Assembly: GCA_934131175.1 (NCBI GenBank) | Contig: CAKOZD010000009.1 | Coordinates: 1 to 59,894, forward strand | DNA length: 59,894 bases | Direction: 5' to 3' | Origin: an uncultured Bacilli bacterium | GTDB lineage: Bacteria; Bacillota_I; Bacilli_A; RF39; UBA660 | Notes under the pieces: model-generated | What the model saw: only the letters and a program-made list of their open reading frames with translations | Databases searched by the model: none | What the model was told of the DNA's origin: nothing | Shown: one piece after another, positions 16,501 to 25,153 of the stretch | Position numbering within the stretch: position 1 is the first letter of the stretch | How the letters are laid out: every line of letters begins with the position of its first letter | Translations under genes and position numbers: made by a program

Positions 16501-19500
16501 AATGGCATGGTCATTTATATAACTGGTATGATATAAAATCTAAAAAAGCAATTTATCCGAGCTTTATCTCGACAGTAGATTCTGGAAACTTAGTATCATG
16601 CTTAATTGTTACAAAAGAATTTTTAAGAAAAGAAAACGCTGATGAGAAAACAATAAAACTATGTGAAAAATTAATTAAAAATACTAATTTCAAAAAACTA
16701 TATACAAAAAGAGATGTCTTTAGTATCGGTTATGATGAAGATGAAGGAAAATTATCAATTTATAACTATAATAAATTTGCAAGTGAGTCACGCTTAACTT
16801 CATTCGTAGCAATCGCTCTAAATGATGCTCCAAGTAAGCATTGGATGTGTCTTGATAAATCTCTCACAACATATAAAGGTAAAAAAGGACTAATTTCATG
16901 GAGTGGAACAGCATTTGAATATTTCATGCCCTTCTTATTCATGAAAAATTATCCAAATACACTATTAGATGAAACATATAACTTTGCTCATATGTGTCAA
17001 AAAGAGTATATTGAATCAGTTGATAGTAAATTACCTTGGGGAGTATCAGAGTCAGCATACAATGAATTAGACAATTCACTAAATTATAAATATAGAGCCT
17101 TCTCAACACCATATCTAAAAGCCAAAGAAGAAAAAGATAGTAGAATTGTTATATCTCCATACTCATCACTTATGGCAATGGAATTATTCCCAGAAGACGT
17201 ATATGAAAATATCAAAAAATTTAAGAATTTAGATATGTATTCAGACTATGGCCTATATGAATCATATGATTATGAAAATAAAGGCATTGTTAGAGCATAC
17301 TTTGCTCACCATCAAGGAATGAGTTTAATAGGAATGACTAACTACTTAAAACAAGGGATAATTCAAGAATTATTCCATGAAGATATTAATATAAAGACAT
17401 TTGAAATTCTTTTAAAAGAAAAAGTTCAAATTCGTTCAAGTATAGATATGAAAATGGCTGACTATAAAAAATATAATTATAGTAAAGAAAGAATTGAAAA
17501 TGATATTAGAACATATGGTTATATATCATATTTACCAGAAATGTCAGTTCTATCAAATAAGAAATACTCACTTATTATGAATGATAGAGGAGATAGTTTC
17601 TCAAGATATAGAACACTTCAATTAAACAGATATAGAAAAGTAACAGAACAAGACTACGGTATATTCTTATTTATTAAAGATACTAAAACAAAATATATAT
17701 GGAGTAATACATATTCTCCAATGAATACACGTCCAGATAAATATGAAGTAGTATTCGCATCAGACAAAATCAAATTCTTAAGAAGAGATACAGGAATATC
17801 TACAAAAACAGAAATTGTTGTATGTAAAGACTATCATGCAGAAATTAGAAAAATAACATTTAAAAATGAAACTGAATATGATAAAGAACTAGAACTAACA
17901 AGTTATACTGAACCAATTCTTTCAGAAAATATGGATGATATATCTCATAAAGTATTCAATAATATGTTTATCTCAACTGAATATGACAAACAAACAAATA
18001 CTTTAATTGCGAAAAGAAAAAACAGAGGAGACTCAGATATAAACAGTTATATGGCAACTAGAATGATAATTGATAATGCCGAAGGTGAATTCAGTTATGA
18101 AACAGAAAGAGAAAACTTCATTGGAAGAAACAAAGAATTATCAGAATCAGTTGGTCTAAATAAAGAACTATCAAACTACACAGGAGACAATCTTGACCCA
18201 ATTCTTTCATTAAGAAATAGAGTTGTAGTAAAAGCAAATGACTCAGCAACAATTTACTTAATAGTAGGATTTGGTAGAAGTACAGAACAAATAAAAGATA
18301 TTATTAGACATTATAATAATGAAAAAACACTAGAAAAAGAATTTAAAATATCTACTCTAATGAATGTCATAGATACAAAGAACATGAATATAAGTGGAGA
18401 GAACATGCGTACTTATAACATCATGTTAAACTACTTATATCAAACAACAAAATTATCTGTTAATGAAGAGAGAATGGACCTATTAAGAAGAAATGCTTTA
18501 GGTCAATCAGGACTTTGGAAATTTGGAGTAAGTGGAGATAGACCAATTATCTCAGTAGAAATAAATGATATAAGTGATATTAGTTTTATAACAGATATTT
18601 TAAAAGCATTTGAGTATTATAAAAATAAATCAATATTTGTAGACATTATAATAATAAACAATGAAAGTGGTAATTCAGCAAAACTTATAAAACAAGAAAT
18701 AGATGAAGAATTATACAAAATTTATACTTTAAATAGTTTCTATCATACTCCAGGAACAGTTACAGTAATAAATAGTAGTAATATAACAAGAGAAGATAGA
18801 AGCTTATTAAATATGGTACCTAGAATTCACTTTGTAATTGAAAAACATATTGGCTTAAAAGAAGCAGTAGAAGAATTACAAAGAAAGAATACTCCAGTTG
18901 AGTATGAAAAAACAAAACTAGAAGAAAATATTAAAGATGAAAAACATGAAAAATTAACATTTGATAATGGTTATGGTGGCTTTAAAAATAAAGGTAAGGA
19001 ATATGTAATTTATAATAAAGATACTCCAACACCATGGTCAAATATAATTGCTAATAAAAACTTTGGAACAATTGTTACAAATAATGGTTGTGGTTATACA
19101 TATGCCTACAATTCTGGAGAATTTAAAATAACTTCTTGGACAAACGAAATGATACAAAATGATAAGAGTGAAGGATTTAAATTTGACGGAAGACAATTCG
19201 ACCCAGAAAAATGTACTCATGGATTTGGTTATAGTATTTTAGAAAGTGAAACTGAAGACTATTCACATGAAATAACTGAATTTGTTGCACGTGAAGATAC
19301 TGTAAAAATCTATTTAATGAAATTAAAAAATAAGGGTAAGAAAAAGAAAACAACAAATATAGAGTTCTGGATTAATCCAACATTTGGTAACTTTGAAGAA
19401 AAAACAACAAGACATATTCTAACTGAATTTATGAGTGAAGATAATTACATGAAAATGCGTAATGTTTATAGTATTAACTATAGTGATGTAAATGTCTTTA

Positions 19501-21203
19501 TGTCAGCATCAGAAAAAATAGAAGATGCAGTATGTGACAAAATGCTTGTAAAAAATATTTCATTTAATATCGATTTAAATGGAGAAGAGGAAAAAACTAT
19601 AGCTTTCGTTTTAGGATGTAGTTATAGTGATCAAGAAAATATAGAATTAATTGAAAAATATACAAATATTCAAAATTGTAAGAAAGAGTTAAAAGAAGTA
19701 AAAGATTACTGGAACGAAACTCTAGGTACAATTCAAGTAGATACACCTGATGCAAGTTTTGACTATGTTGCGAATGGTTGGTATTTATATCAAACAATTT
19801 CATCAAGAATACTTGCTCGTGCAGGATTCTATCAAGTAAGTGGAGCATTTGGTTATAGAGATCAATTACAAGATTCCATGAATATTGCCCTTGTAAAACC
19901 AGAACAAACAAGAAGACAAATTCTAATTAATGCAGCTCATCAATTTGAAGAAGGAGATGTCCTTCATTGGTGGCATGAAAAGAATCACTTTGGTTTAAGA
20001 AGTAGATATAAAGATGATTACCTATGGTTAGTATATGCAACTACAACTTATATAGATATAACTGGAGACTATGATATATTAGAAGAAAAAGTTCCATATG
20101 TTGTTGGAGAACAATTAAGTGATTATGAACACGAAAAAGGATTAACATTTAATTATTCTGAAGAAGAAGCAACTCTTTTAGAACACTGCTTAAAATCTCT
20201 TAAATTATCAATGAATTCCCTAGGTCGTCATAAACTTCCTCTAATGGGTGGTGGAGACTGGAACGATGGAATGAATAGAGTTGGTATTAAAGGAAAAGGT
20301 GAAAGTGTTTGGTTAGGATTCTTCTTATACAATGTTATAGATTTATTTGTAAAAATGATGAAGACATATGACAAGAAGTTTGAATTAGAAGAATATATTA
20401 AATTTAATGAAAAATTAAAAGAAAATCTAAATAAAAAAGCTTGGGATGGAGATTATTACTTAAGAGCATACTTTGATAATGGAGATAAACTTGGAAGTCA
20501 TGAAAATAGCGAATGTAAGATTGATTTAATTTCTCAAAGTTTCTCAATAATTAGTGGAGTTGCAACAAAAGATAGAAGAGAAAAAGTAATAACTGCAGTA
20601 GAAGAGCAACTTGTCGATGATGATAAGAAAATTGTTAAATTACTAACTCCAGCATTCAATAAATCTCTAAATAATCCAGGATATATTATGAATTATCCAA
20701 AAGGAATAAGAGAAAATGGAGGACAATATACTCACTCAGTATCTTGGTATTTAATTGCTTTAATAAAAGCGGGATATCATGATAGAGCATATCGTTACTA
20801 TCAAATGATTAATCCGATAAACAGAAGTAAAAAAGAAGAAAATGTAAAATGTTATAGAGATGAACCTTATGTAATTGCAGCAGATATTTATTCATCATCT
20901 GACTTCCCAGCACGTGGAGGTTGGACATGGTACACAGGTTCTGCTGGATGGTTCTATAGAGTCGGAATAGAAAATATCTTAGGAATTCAAAGACATGGCG
21001 ATAAATTAAAATTAGACCCAAGAATTCCAATTGCCTGGGATGGCTTCAAAGCAACTTATACATATAAAAATACGAAGTATAATATAGAAGTTAAAAAAGG
21101 TAAAAAAGAAGAATTAAAATTAGATGGTAAGAGTCAAATAAATAATTACATAAAATTAGAAAATGATTCTAAAAATCATGAAATTAAATTAATTATAAAA
21201 TAA
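13581..21203 (+). CDS. Cyclic beta-1,2-glucan synthase-like protein (GT84, glycoamylase-like, GH94)
   Basis: At 2540 residues this is the largest gene here. After a helical N-terminus (1-300) come two membrane helices (about 307-360). A family 84-type glycosyltransferase follows, with a TLDTDTK acidic motif near residue 520 and QHRWARGD near 666. More membrane helices lie at about 711-750 and 832-873. A glycoamylase-like domain occupies about 895-1270 (SPTGIGFSL, TVDSGNL, AHHQGMSLIG). The C-terminal GH94 phosphorylase-type domain has QDSMN near 2097, GGGDWNDGMNRVG near 2223 and GGWTWYTGSAGW near 2444. In Agrobacterium and Brucella this domain order (ChvB/NdvB/Cgs) makes cyclic beta-1,2-glucan from UDP-glucose, with GH94 setting chain length. 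The ATG at 13581 fits AGGAG better than the one at 13575. The gene is monocistronic. The exact product is inferred. Confidence 0.85.
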   Translation: MANILKKFKNNFEDITEYYNYLVAKTKNHEQVDITNEWLIDNYYILAEHKNNIYSQKSGLKKNIKTLEENYYFLKAIANKKNYDINFKYLTDELKVYQKDTNRVFTYKELGMIIPTLIMIYIERLNDLCREEYKKIVDKEDVSKIIEASNDLTLDSFISEDFNPQNNTHYIFEINNQLYKVNKSSKLFKSLNEYLKEKQMSLKDIINEEFQNKIDNNVLIANIFNDLKEFFEFSTEDIYEKVSKTERKLLTDPIYKKMNESSKILYRNKLLSLAKKNHLDEYTYLEKIFESDEHIGFKLFKEKKSTFKVILYILVLVLISGIIAFFASNYFIRPRILGFIILFVPICQLISQLLQEILIKTVPTSVIPKLDYSKGIPEESRTMVVIPTIVASKEKVKTMFDTLESYYLINKSDNLYFTLLGDVKALNEEIAPFDKEVSEYGEEYAKKLNAKYKKDIFFFIYRKRLWNEKENQYLGYERKRGALLQFNKILLGEELDEKKYFNVNMLHDNKLHIKYVITLDTDTKLVLNSALNLVGAMAHPLNTPVLNKEGTKVINGYGIMQPRVGVDIEATNKSVYSQVFAGVGGFDAYSSVVPNVYQDTFGEGSFIGKGIYDLKVFNKVLDKTFPDNLILSHDLLEGNYLRCGYVSDIEFLDDFPSKFLIDVTRQHRWARGDTQIINWLLNKVPNKENKQVKNPITLLGKFKIFDNIFRMFLNPMLLLILLLAFVSKNTYLWLGLVVLEIAISILFFLKSKMYKRNKDQKEIYYKNIYHGGKSIFLRSYIVFATIPYYSKLYMDAFFRTLYRLFYSHKNLLNWITAEEVEKTVNGSLKNYIKNFAFNIITAIIFIVIGLLTKNYIAFIISLIFISAPFVLYLVSKDIDHHEIALKEDKVDEIKELAERTWKYFEDNLTSENNYLIPDNYQENREKKLDSRTSPTGIGFSLTSVISAYELEFIDRKKALNLLTNILETIDSLKKWHGHLYNWYDIKSKKAIYPSFISTVDSGNLVSCLIVTKEFLRKENADEKTIKLCEKLIKNTNFKKLYTKRDVFSIGYDEDEGKLSIYNYNKFASESRLTSFVAIALNDAPSKHWMCLDKSLTTYKGKKGLISWSGTAFEYFMPFLFMKNYPNTLLDETYNFAHMCQKEYIESVDSKLPWGVSESAYNELDNSLNYKYRAFSTPYLKAKEEKDSRIVISPYSSLMAMELFPEDVYENIKKFKNLDMYSDYGLYESYDYENKGIVRAYFAHHQGMSLIGMTNYLKQGIIQELFHEDINIKTFEILLKEKVQIRSSIDMKMADYKKYNYSKERIENDIRTYGYISYLPEMSVLSNKKYSLIMNDRGDSFSRYRTLQLNRYRKVTEQDYGIFLFIKDTKTKYIWSNTYSPMNTRPDKYEVVFASDKIKFLRRDTGISTKTEIVVCKDYHAEIRKITFKNETEYDKELELTSYTEPILSENMDDISHKVFNNMFISTEYDKQTNTLIAKRKNRGDSDINSYMATRMIIDNAEGEFSYETERENFIGRNKELSESVGLNKELSNYTGDNLDPILSLRNRVVVKANDSATIYLIVGFGRSTEQIKDIIRHYNNEKTLEKEFKISTLMNVIDTKNMNISGENMRTYNIMLNYLYQTTKLSVNEERMDLLRRNALGQSGLWKFGVSGDRPIISVEINDISDISFITDILKAFEYYKNKSIFVDIIIINNESGNSAKLIKQEIDEELYKIYTLNSFYHTPGTVTVINSSNITREDRSLLNMVPRIHFVIEKHIGLKEAVEELQRKNTPVEYEKTKLEENIKDEKHEKLTFDNGYGGFKNKGKEYVIYNKDTPTPWSNIIANKNFGTIVTNNGCGYTYAYNSGEFKITSWTNEMIQNDKSEGFKFDGRQFDPEKCTHGFGYSILESETEDYSHEITEFVAREDTVKIYLMKLKNKGKKKKTTNIEFWINPTFGNFEEKTTRHILTEFMSEDNYMKMRNVYSINYSDVNVFMSASEKIEDAVCDKMLVKNISFNIDLNGEEEKTIAFVLGCSYSDQENIELIEKYTNIQNCKKELKEVKDYWNETLGTIQVDTPDASFDYVANGWYLYQTISSRILARAGFYQVSGAFGYRDQLQDSMNIALVKPEQTRRQILINAAHQFEEGDVLHWWHEKNHFGLRSRYKDDYLWLVYATTTYIDITGDYDILEEKVPYVVGEQLSDYEHEKGLTFNYSEEEATLLEHCLKSLKLSMNSLGRHKLPLMGGGDWNDGMNRVGIKGKGESVWLGFFLYNVIDLFVKMMKTYDKKFELEEYIKFNEKLKENLNKKAWDGDYYLRAYFDNGDKLGSHENSECKIDLISQSFSIISGVATKDRREKVITAVEEQLVDDDKKIVKLLTPAFNKSLNNPGYIMNYPKGIRENGGQYTHSVSWYLIALIKAGYHDRAYRYYQMINPINRSKKEENVKCYRDEPYVIAADIYSSSDFPARGGWTWYTGSAGWFYRVGIENILGIQRHGDKLKLDPRIPIAWDGFKATYTYKNTKYNIEVKKGKKEELKLDGKSQINNYIKLENDSKNHEIKLIIK

Positions 21204-21235
21204 GAAGATTAGGAAACTTTTCTTCTTATTTTTTA
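21199..21235 (+). terminator. Terminator of the glucan synthase gene
   Basis: AATAAGAAGA and TCTTCTTATT pair around a loop of about 12 bases and are followed by T. Confidence 0.75.
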
Positions 21236-21292
21236 TAAATTTATTCATTTTTTTAATATATGTAATGAAATCTTTATGAATAATACTATGCA

Positions 21293-21301
21293 TGATATAA
21301 T
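21293..21301 (+). promoter_or_regulatory. Extended -10 promoter
   Basis: TGATATAAT ends at 21301. It lies 60 nt upstream of the metallo-beta-lactamase-fold gene. Confidence 0.5.
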
Positions 21302-21361
21302 AAATTTAGTTAATATCTGAAAAGATAAGAAGTAACATTAAATATATAAAGAGGTATAAAA

Positions 21362-22621
21362 ATGGAATGTAGTTCAAGTACAATGTATCAATATTTTGTT
21401 ATTTTTAAAAAGACAATTGGATTAATTCAAATAATAGCACCAATATTAGCAATTACTTTTATTATTGCTATTTTAATAAAAATGGTTATTAATCCAGAAG
21501 AAAAGAAATATAAAAAAGAATTAAAAAACAAATTTATTGCTCTAATAATGGTTTTTATTGTTCCAATACTTGTAAATGCAACTGTAACAATGGTTGTGTC
21601 AAATTCAGATACATTTGATTGTTTAGAGGATGAAGAAATAAAGGCTATTGGAGATAGTATGTTTACAAATCCTACGTATCTTGTAATAGAAGAGAGTGAT
21701 AAAAAACAGATACTTAGTGATCCATCAATTTACGAAAGCGGAACAAAAGAAGATAATAGCTCTTCCAAAAATAATGAAACATCACCAAACAGCCAAACAC
21801 AAGATGTAACACCATCAACATCTAATGCAGTATATTTTTTAAACGTTGGAGCAAGTACAGATGCAATAATTGTTCAAGATTCAGGAAAATTCGGTCTTAT
21901 TGATACAAGTTACTCTGGAAAAGCAGACTATATTGTAAATCAATTAAAAAAATTGGGTGCAAAAGAGTTAGATTTTGTTATGATTAGTCATACTCATGTA
22001 GATCACATAGGTGGATTTAATGGTGTTTTTTCTAAAATGAAAGTAAATAAATTATATATAAAAAATCCATCAGGTCAAGTAACAAATTATTTAGGAACAT
22101 ATAAAAGACTTATTGACAAGGCAAGGAGTAAAGGCACTAGTATATGCGTTGTAGGTACACCAGAATGTAATAATTTTAAGTTAGGAAATATTAACTTTAA
22201 ACTATATAATACAGAGTTTCAATCTGCTAATGGTATTACGGGCAAAAATAAGACAAGATTTGAAAATTGTAATAGCACAGTTGCACTAGCAAGTATAAAT
22301 AATAGAAAAATATATTTTGCAGGAGATATTGGCAACTACTTTGGACACAATAGAGAAAGTATAGTTGCAAAACAAATAGGAGATATTGATGTATATAAAG
22401 CAGCACATCATGGATATACAACATTTAATAATCATCAAGATGCCTTGAATAATTTACAAGCAGAATATGCTGTTATAACAAATAATAGACAAAGATCAAA
22501 CAGTGGAGTAAAGAGAATAAAAAAAGCAAATAAAAATTATCAAAAAACATATTATACAACGGATGGAACAGTAATGTTACATATAGACGAAAATGGAAAA
22601 ATAAACTTTAGTCAGTATTAA
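21362..22621 (+). CDS. Membrane-anchored metallo-beta-lactamase-fold (ComEC-like) hydrolase
   Basis: This 419-residue protein has two N-terminal hydrophobic helices (about residues 18-42 and 60-80) joined by a short basic loop (NPEEKKYKKELKNK). A low-complexity linker follows (about 110-150), then a complete metallo-beta-lactamase domain. The zinc-binding motif is HTHVDHIGG near residue 210, and later ligands are likely AGDIGNY and AAHHGY. The domain resembles the soluble C-terminal domain of ComEC, the competence channel protein, which degrades DNA. Here it stands alone outside the cell. The two-helix N-terminus, with Cys at position 3, resembles VirB2/TrbC-type pilin-like membrane modules. 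Substrate: DNA or a phosphoester, by inference. GAGG precedes the ATG. Confidence 0.75.
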   Translation: MECSSSTMYQYFVIFKKTIGLIQIIAPILAITFIIAILIKMVINPEEKKYKKELKNKFIALIMVFIVPILVNATVTMVVSNSDTFDCLEDEEIKAIGDSMFTNPTYLVIEESDKKQILSDPSIYESGTKEDNSSSKNNETSPNSQTQDVTPSTSNAVYFLNVGASTDAIIVQDSGKFGLIDTSYSGKADYIVNQLKKLGAKELDFVMISHTHVDHIGGFNGVFSKMKVNKLYIKNPSGQVTNYLGTYKRLIDKARSKGTSICVVGTPECNNFKLGNINFKLYNTEFQSANGITGKNKTRFENCNSTVALASINNRKIYFAGDIGNYFGHNRESIVAKQIGDIDVYKAAHHGYTTFNNHQDALNNLQAEYAVITNNRQRSNSGVKRIKKANKNYQKTYYTTDGTVMLHIDENGKINFSQY

Positions 22622-22654
22622 TTATCGGCTAATCGAAATCATGTCATTTTACTT

Positions 22655-22683
22655 TTGCTTATTATAAATACTTTTGCTATAAT
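22655..22683 (+). promoter_or_regulatory. Promoter of the 22704 gene
   Basis: TTGCTT (22655-22660) lies 17 nt before TATAAT (22678-22683), which is preceded by TGC. AAGGAG follows six bases later. Confidence 0.65.
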
Positions 22684-22703
22684 ATCGAAAGGAGATGAAA
22701 GAC

Positions 22704-23264
22704 ATGGAATTAGAAAATAAAAAATACATAATAGTAGAAATAATACCAACTCATAGTCAAAGTGATAAAGGCTTTATTGCTCAAATAAGTGCTTTAAAAT
22801 TAGATGGATTACAATTAGAAGATAGATTTGATTATCGTGTAGAAGATAATTTAATAGAAAATAATGATTTAAAAAATATGATTCAATATGATAAAAAATC
22901 ATTTACTTATGTAAACAATAAATATTTTATGATAGAAAAATTTAAACAATGGTCTAAAGGATATCCATTATTATTACTAGAAGAGTCATATACAAGAGAT
23001 TATTTAAGTGAATTAGATAATGATATGGAATTAGTTTACAAGTATTTAGATTTAGAATATGGCTTAGATGTCTTTGATAGAATAATGAAAAAATACAATT
23101 TACAACCAAGCGACCATTTAGTTGATTTAATATATGAATCAATTATCTTTGAAAGTGATAATAAAAAAGATAAAAAATCTAAAAAAGAAAAAAGTACTAA
23201 GAAGAAAGAAAATATTGATAAAAAGAAAAAGGAATCTAAGAAAAATAAAAAAGAAAGTAAGTAG
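22704..23264 (+). CDS. Degenerate DnaQ-like (DEDD) exonuclease-fold protein with Lys-rich tail
   Basis: This 186-residue protein follows the outline of a DEDD 3'-5' exonuclease. The first strand IIVEIIPTHSQS corresponds to the FDxETTG motif. GFIAQISALKLDG matches the second strand pair. LLLLEESYTRDYL sits where HNxxFDxxFL is expected, and DHLVDLIYE where the HxxxxD motif is. The first Asp and Glu of the DxE pair are replaced (VEI), so catalysis is unlikely. The last 35 residues are almost all Lys, Glu and Ser. The ATG at 22704 is preferred over 22695, which abuts AAGGAG. The GNAT gene starts eight bases after the stop. Fold assignment is inference; the role is unknown, possibly nucleic-acid or ligand binding. 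Confidence 0.55.
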   Translation: MELENKKYIIVEIIPTHSQSDKGFIAQISALKLDGLQLEDRFDYRVEDNLIENNDLKNMIQYDKKSFTYVNNKYFMIEKFKQWSKGYPLLLLEESYTRDYLSELDNDMELVYKYLDLEYGLDVFDRIMKKYNLQPSDHLVDLIYESIIFESDNKKDKKSKKEKSTKKKENIDKKKKESKKNKKESK

Positions 23265-23272
23265 GAGTTCTT

Positions 23273-23875
23273 ATGGAAAAATATTATTTAGAAATACCAA
23301 CAATTGAAAGAAAAGATGAAGCAATTGATTATGTTAATGAATTTTTAATAAATAAGTCAAATCCAAACGGAGTAGGAGGATTAGATAGATTTCTTAATGA
23401 GAACAAATCATATGAAGAATGGCTAGATTTTGTAATTAAGTGTCAAGAAAAATCATATGCAGAACAAATAAACAGGGTACCAGGAATAACATATTTCACA
23501 GTACGAGAAAGTGACAATAAAATAGTTGGAATGGTTAATTTTAGATATTATATAAAAGGAAAATTACTAAAAATTGGAGGACATATTGGTTATGGAATAC
23601 GTCCAACAGAACGAAGAAAAGGTCTTGCAAAAATTCAACTATATTTAACACTTTTAGAAGCACAAAAAATAGGTCTTGATAAAGTAATGGTAGACTGTAC
23701 AGATACAAATATTGGTTCAAAGAAAACAATAGAAGCATTAGATGGAAAATATTCAGAAACAGTTATAGATAATGAAGAGACATATTTAAATTACTGGATA
23801 AACGTAAATGAAAGTATTGAAAAATATAAACCAATATATGAAGAATACATAAAAATAGATAAAAAAGTAAAATAA
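23273..23875 (+). CDS. GNAT-family N-acetyltransferase
   Basis: This 200-residue cytoplasmic enzyme carries the GNAT core at about residues 70-170. Strands NKIVGMVNFRYY and GGHIGYGIRPTERRKGLAK contain the acetyl-CoA pyrophosphate-binding Q/RxxGxG/A-type loop (RRKGLAK). VDCTDTNIGSKKTIEALDG is the usual motif B region. It transfers an acetyl group from acetyl-CoA to an unidentified amine. It is the second gene of a two-gene operon and is closed by a terminator. Confidence 0.85.
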   Translation: MEKYYLEIPTIERKDEAIDYVNEFLINKSNPNGVGGLDRFLNENKSYEEWLDFVIKCQEKSYAEQINRVPGITYFTVRESDNKIVGMVNFRYYIKGKLLKIGGHIGYGIRPTERRKGLAKIQLYLTLLEAQKIGLDKVMVDCTDTNIGSKKTIEALDGKYSETVIDNEETYLNYWINVNESIEKYKPIYEEYIKIDKKVK

Positions 23876-23886
23876 TAATATTAATC

Positions 23887-23907
23887 AGGAACAAACGTTC
23901 CTTTTTA
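23887..23907 (+). terminator. Rho-independent terminator
   Basis: AGGAAC (23887-23892), loop AAAC and GTTCCT (23897-23902) are followed by T. Confidence 0.8.
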
Positions 23908-23921
23908 TTTATAAAAATTAA

Positions 23922-23930
23922 TGATATAAT
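23922..23930 (+). promoter_or_regulatory. Extended -10 promoter of the pgi operon
   Basis: TGATATAAT ends at 23930, and GGAG follows about 10 nt later. Confidence 0.55.
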
Positions 23931-23953
23931 AAATCTAATTGGAGAGTGATTAA

Positions 23954-25147
23954 ATGATAAAGTATGATTTCAAAACATATACAAGAAATTACTTTACTGA
24001 AGAAGAATATAATGAAGTTCTATCTAAAAAGATAGATATTATTAATAAATTAAAAAATAGTAACATGAATGGTTGGACAAAAGAAATAGATGCTGAAACT
24101 GTATCAAAAATAAAAGAAACAGCAACTTTTATAAAGAAAAATTTTGATTGTCTAGTAGTAATAGGTATAGGAGGTTCATTCTTAGGAAGTTACGCTTTTG
24201 ACAAGATGTTTAGAAAGTACTTTGATGATGATAAATTTGAAATAATCTATGCAGGAACTACACTTTCAAGTAAACATTTAGAAGAATTAATTAAATATTT
24301 AAGAAATAAAAACTTCTGTATTAATGTTATTAGTAAAAGTGGTACTACTATGGAAACAAGTATTACATATAAGTTATTAAAAGATGCTTTAAAAAGAAAA
24401 TATAATGAAGATGAATTAAAAAATCATATAATAGTAACAACTGATAAAGAAAAAGGTAAATTAAGAGAAGAAGTAAACGAAATGGGATATACTTCATTTA
24501 TAATTCCAGACGATATTGGAGGAAGATATTCATTCATAACACCAGCACACTTATTACCATTAGCTATTAACTATGATATAGATGAAATAATAGATGGATA
24601 TTATCATGGTAAAAGACTATTAGATGTAGCTTATGAGTATGCATCAACAAGATACTTATTATATAAACACGGTAAAGTTGTTGAAAATTTCACAGTAAGT
24701 GAGGAAAACATGTCTTATTTTTCAGAATGGTTAAAGCAGTTATTTGGTGAAACAGAAGGAAAGAATGGAGTAGGAATACTACCAACATCAACAGTATTTA
24801 CAAGAGATTTACATTCATTAGGACAATTTATTCAAGAAGGAAATAAAATATTATTTGAAACGTTTATAAAAGTAACAGAAACAAATAACTATATTGAGTA
24901 TAATAAAGAAGACTTAGCATCAATAAATAATATTGTAATAGACTCAGTAATTAGAGCCCATTCTAAAGGAAATGTTCCATGTCTTGAAATAGAGATGGAT
25001 GAATTAACAGAAGAAAATATTGGTATTCTTATTTATTTCTTCCAATTATCTGCTGCATTTTCTGGATATTTATTTGGAGTAGAACCATTTAACCAACCAG
25101 GTGTAGAAGTATATAAACAAGAAGTAAGAGATGCCTTAAATAAGTAG
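23954..25147 (+). CDS. pgi: Glucose-6-phosphate isomerase
   Basis: This 397-residue glycolytic enzyme interconverts glucose 6-phosphate and fructose 6-phosphate. Hallmarks are the phosphate-binding GIGGSFLGSYA near residue 73, ISKSGTTMETS near 125, GGRYSFITPAHLLPLA near 191, the LPTSTVFTRDLHSLGQFIQEG catalytic segment near 278 and QPGVEVYK near 381. It is shorter than the approximately 450-residue Firmicute enzymes but all key motifs are present. A PAP2 phosphatase gene begins six bases after its stop, and a HAD-like gene follows that, so the three are probably cotranscribed. Confidence 0.93.
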   Translation: MIKYDFKTYTRNYFTEEEYNEVLSKKIDIINKLKNSNMNGWTKEIDAETVSKIKETATFIKKNFDCLVVIGIGGSFLGSYAFDKMFRKYFDDDKFEIIYAGTTLSSKHLEELIKYLRNKNFCINVISKSGTTMETSITYKLLKDALKRKYNEDELKNHIIVTTDKEKGKLREEVNEMGYTSFIIPDDIGGRYSFITPAHLLPLAINYDIDEIIDGYYHGKRLLDVAYEYASTRYLLYKHGKVVENFTVSEENMSYFSEWLKQLFGETEGKNGVGILPTSTVFTRDLHSLGQFIQEGNKILFETFIKVTETNNYIEYNKEDLASINNIVIDSVIRAHSKGNVPCLEIEMDELTEENIGILIYFFQLSAAFSGYLFGVEPFNQPGVEVYKQEVRDALNK

Positions 25148-25153
25148 GTAATA

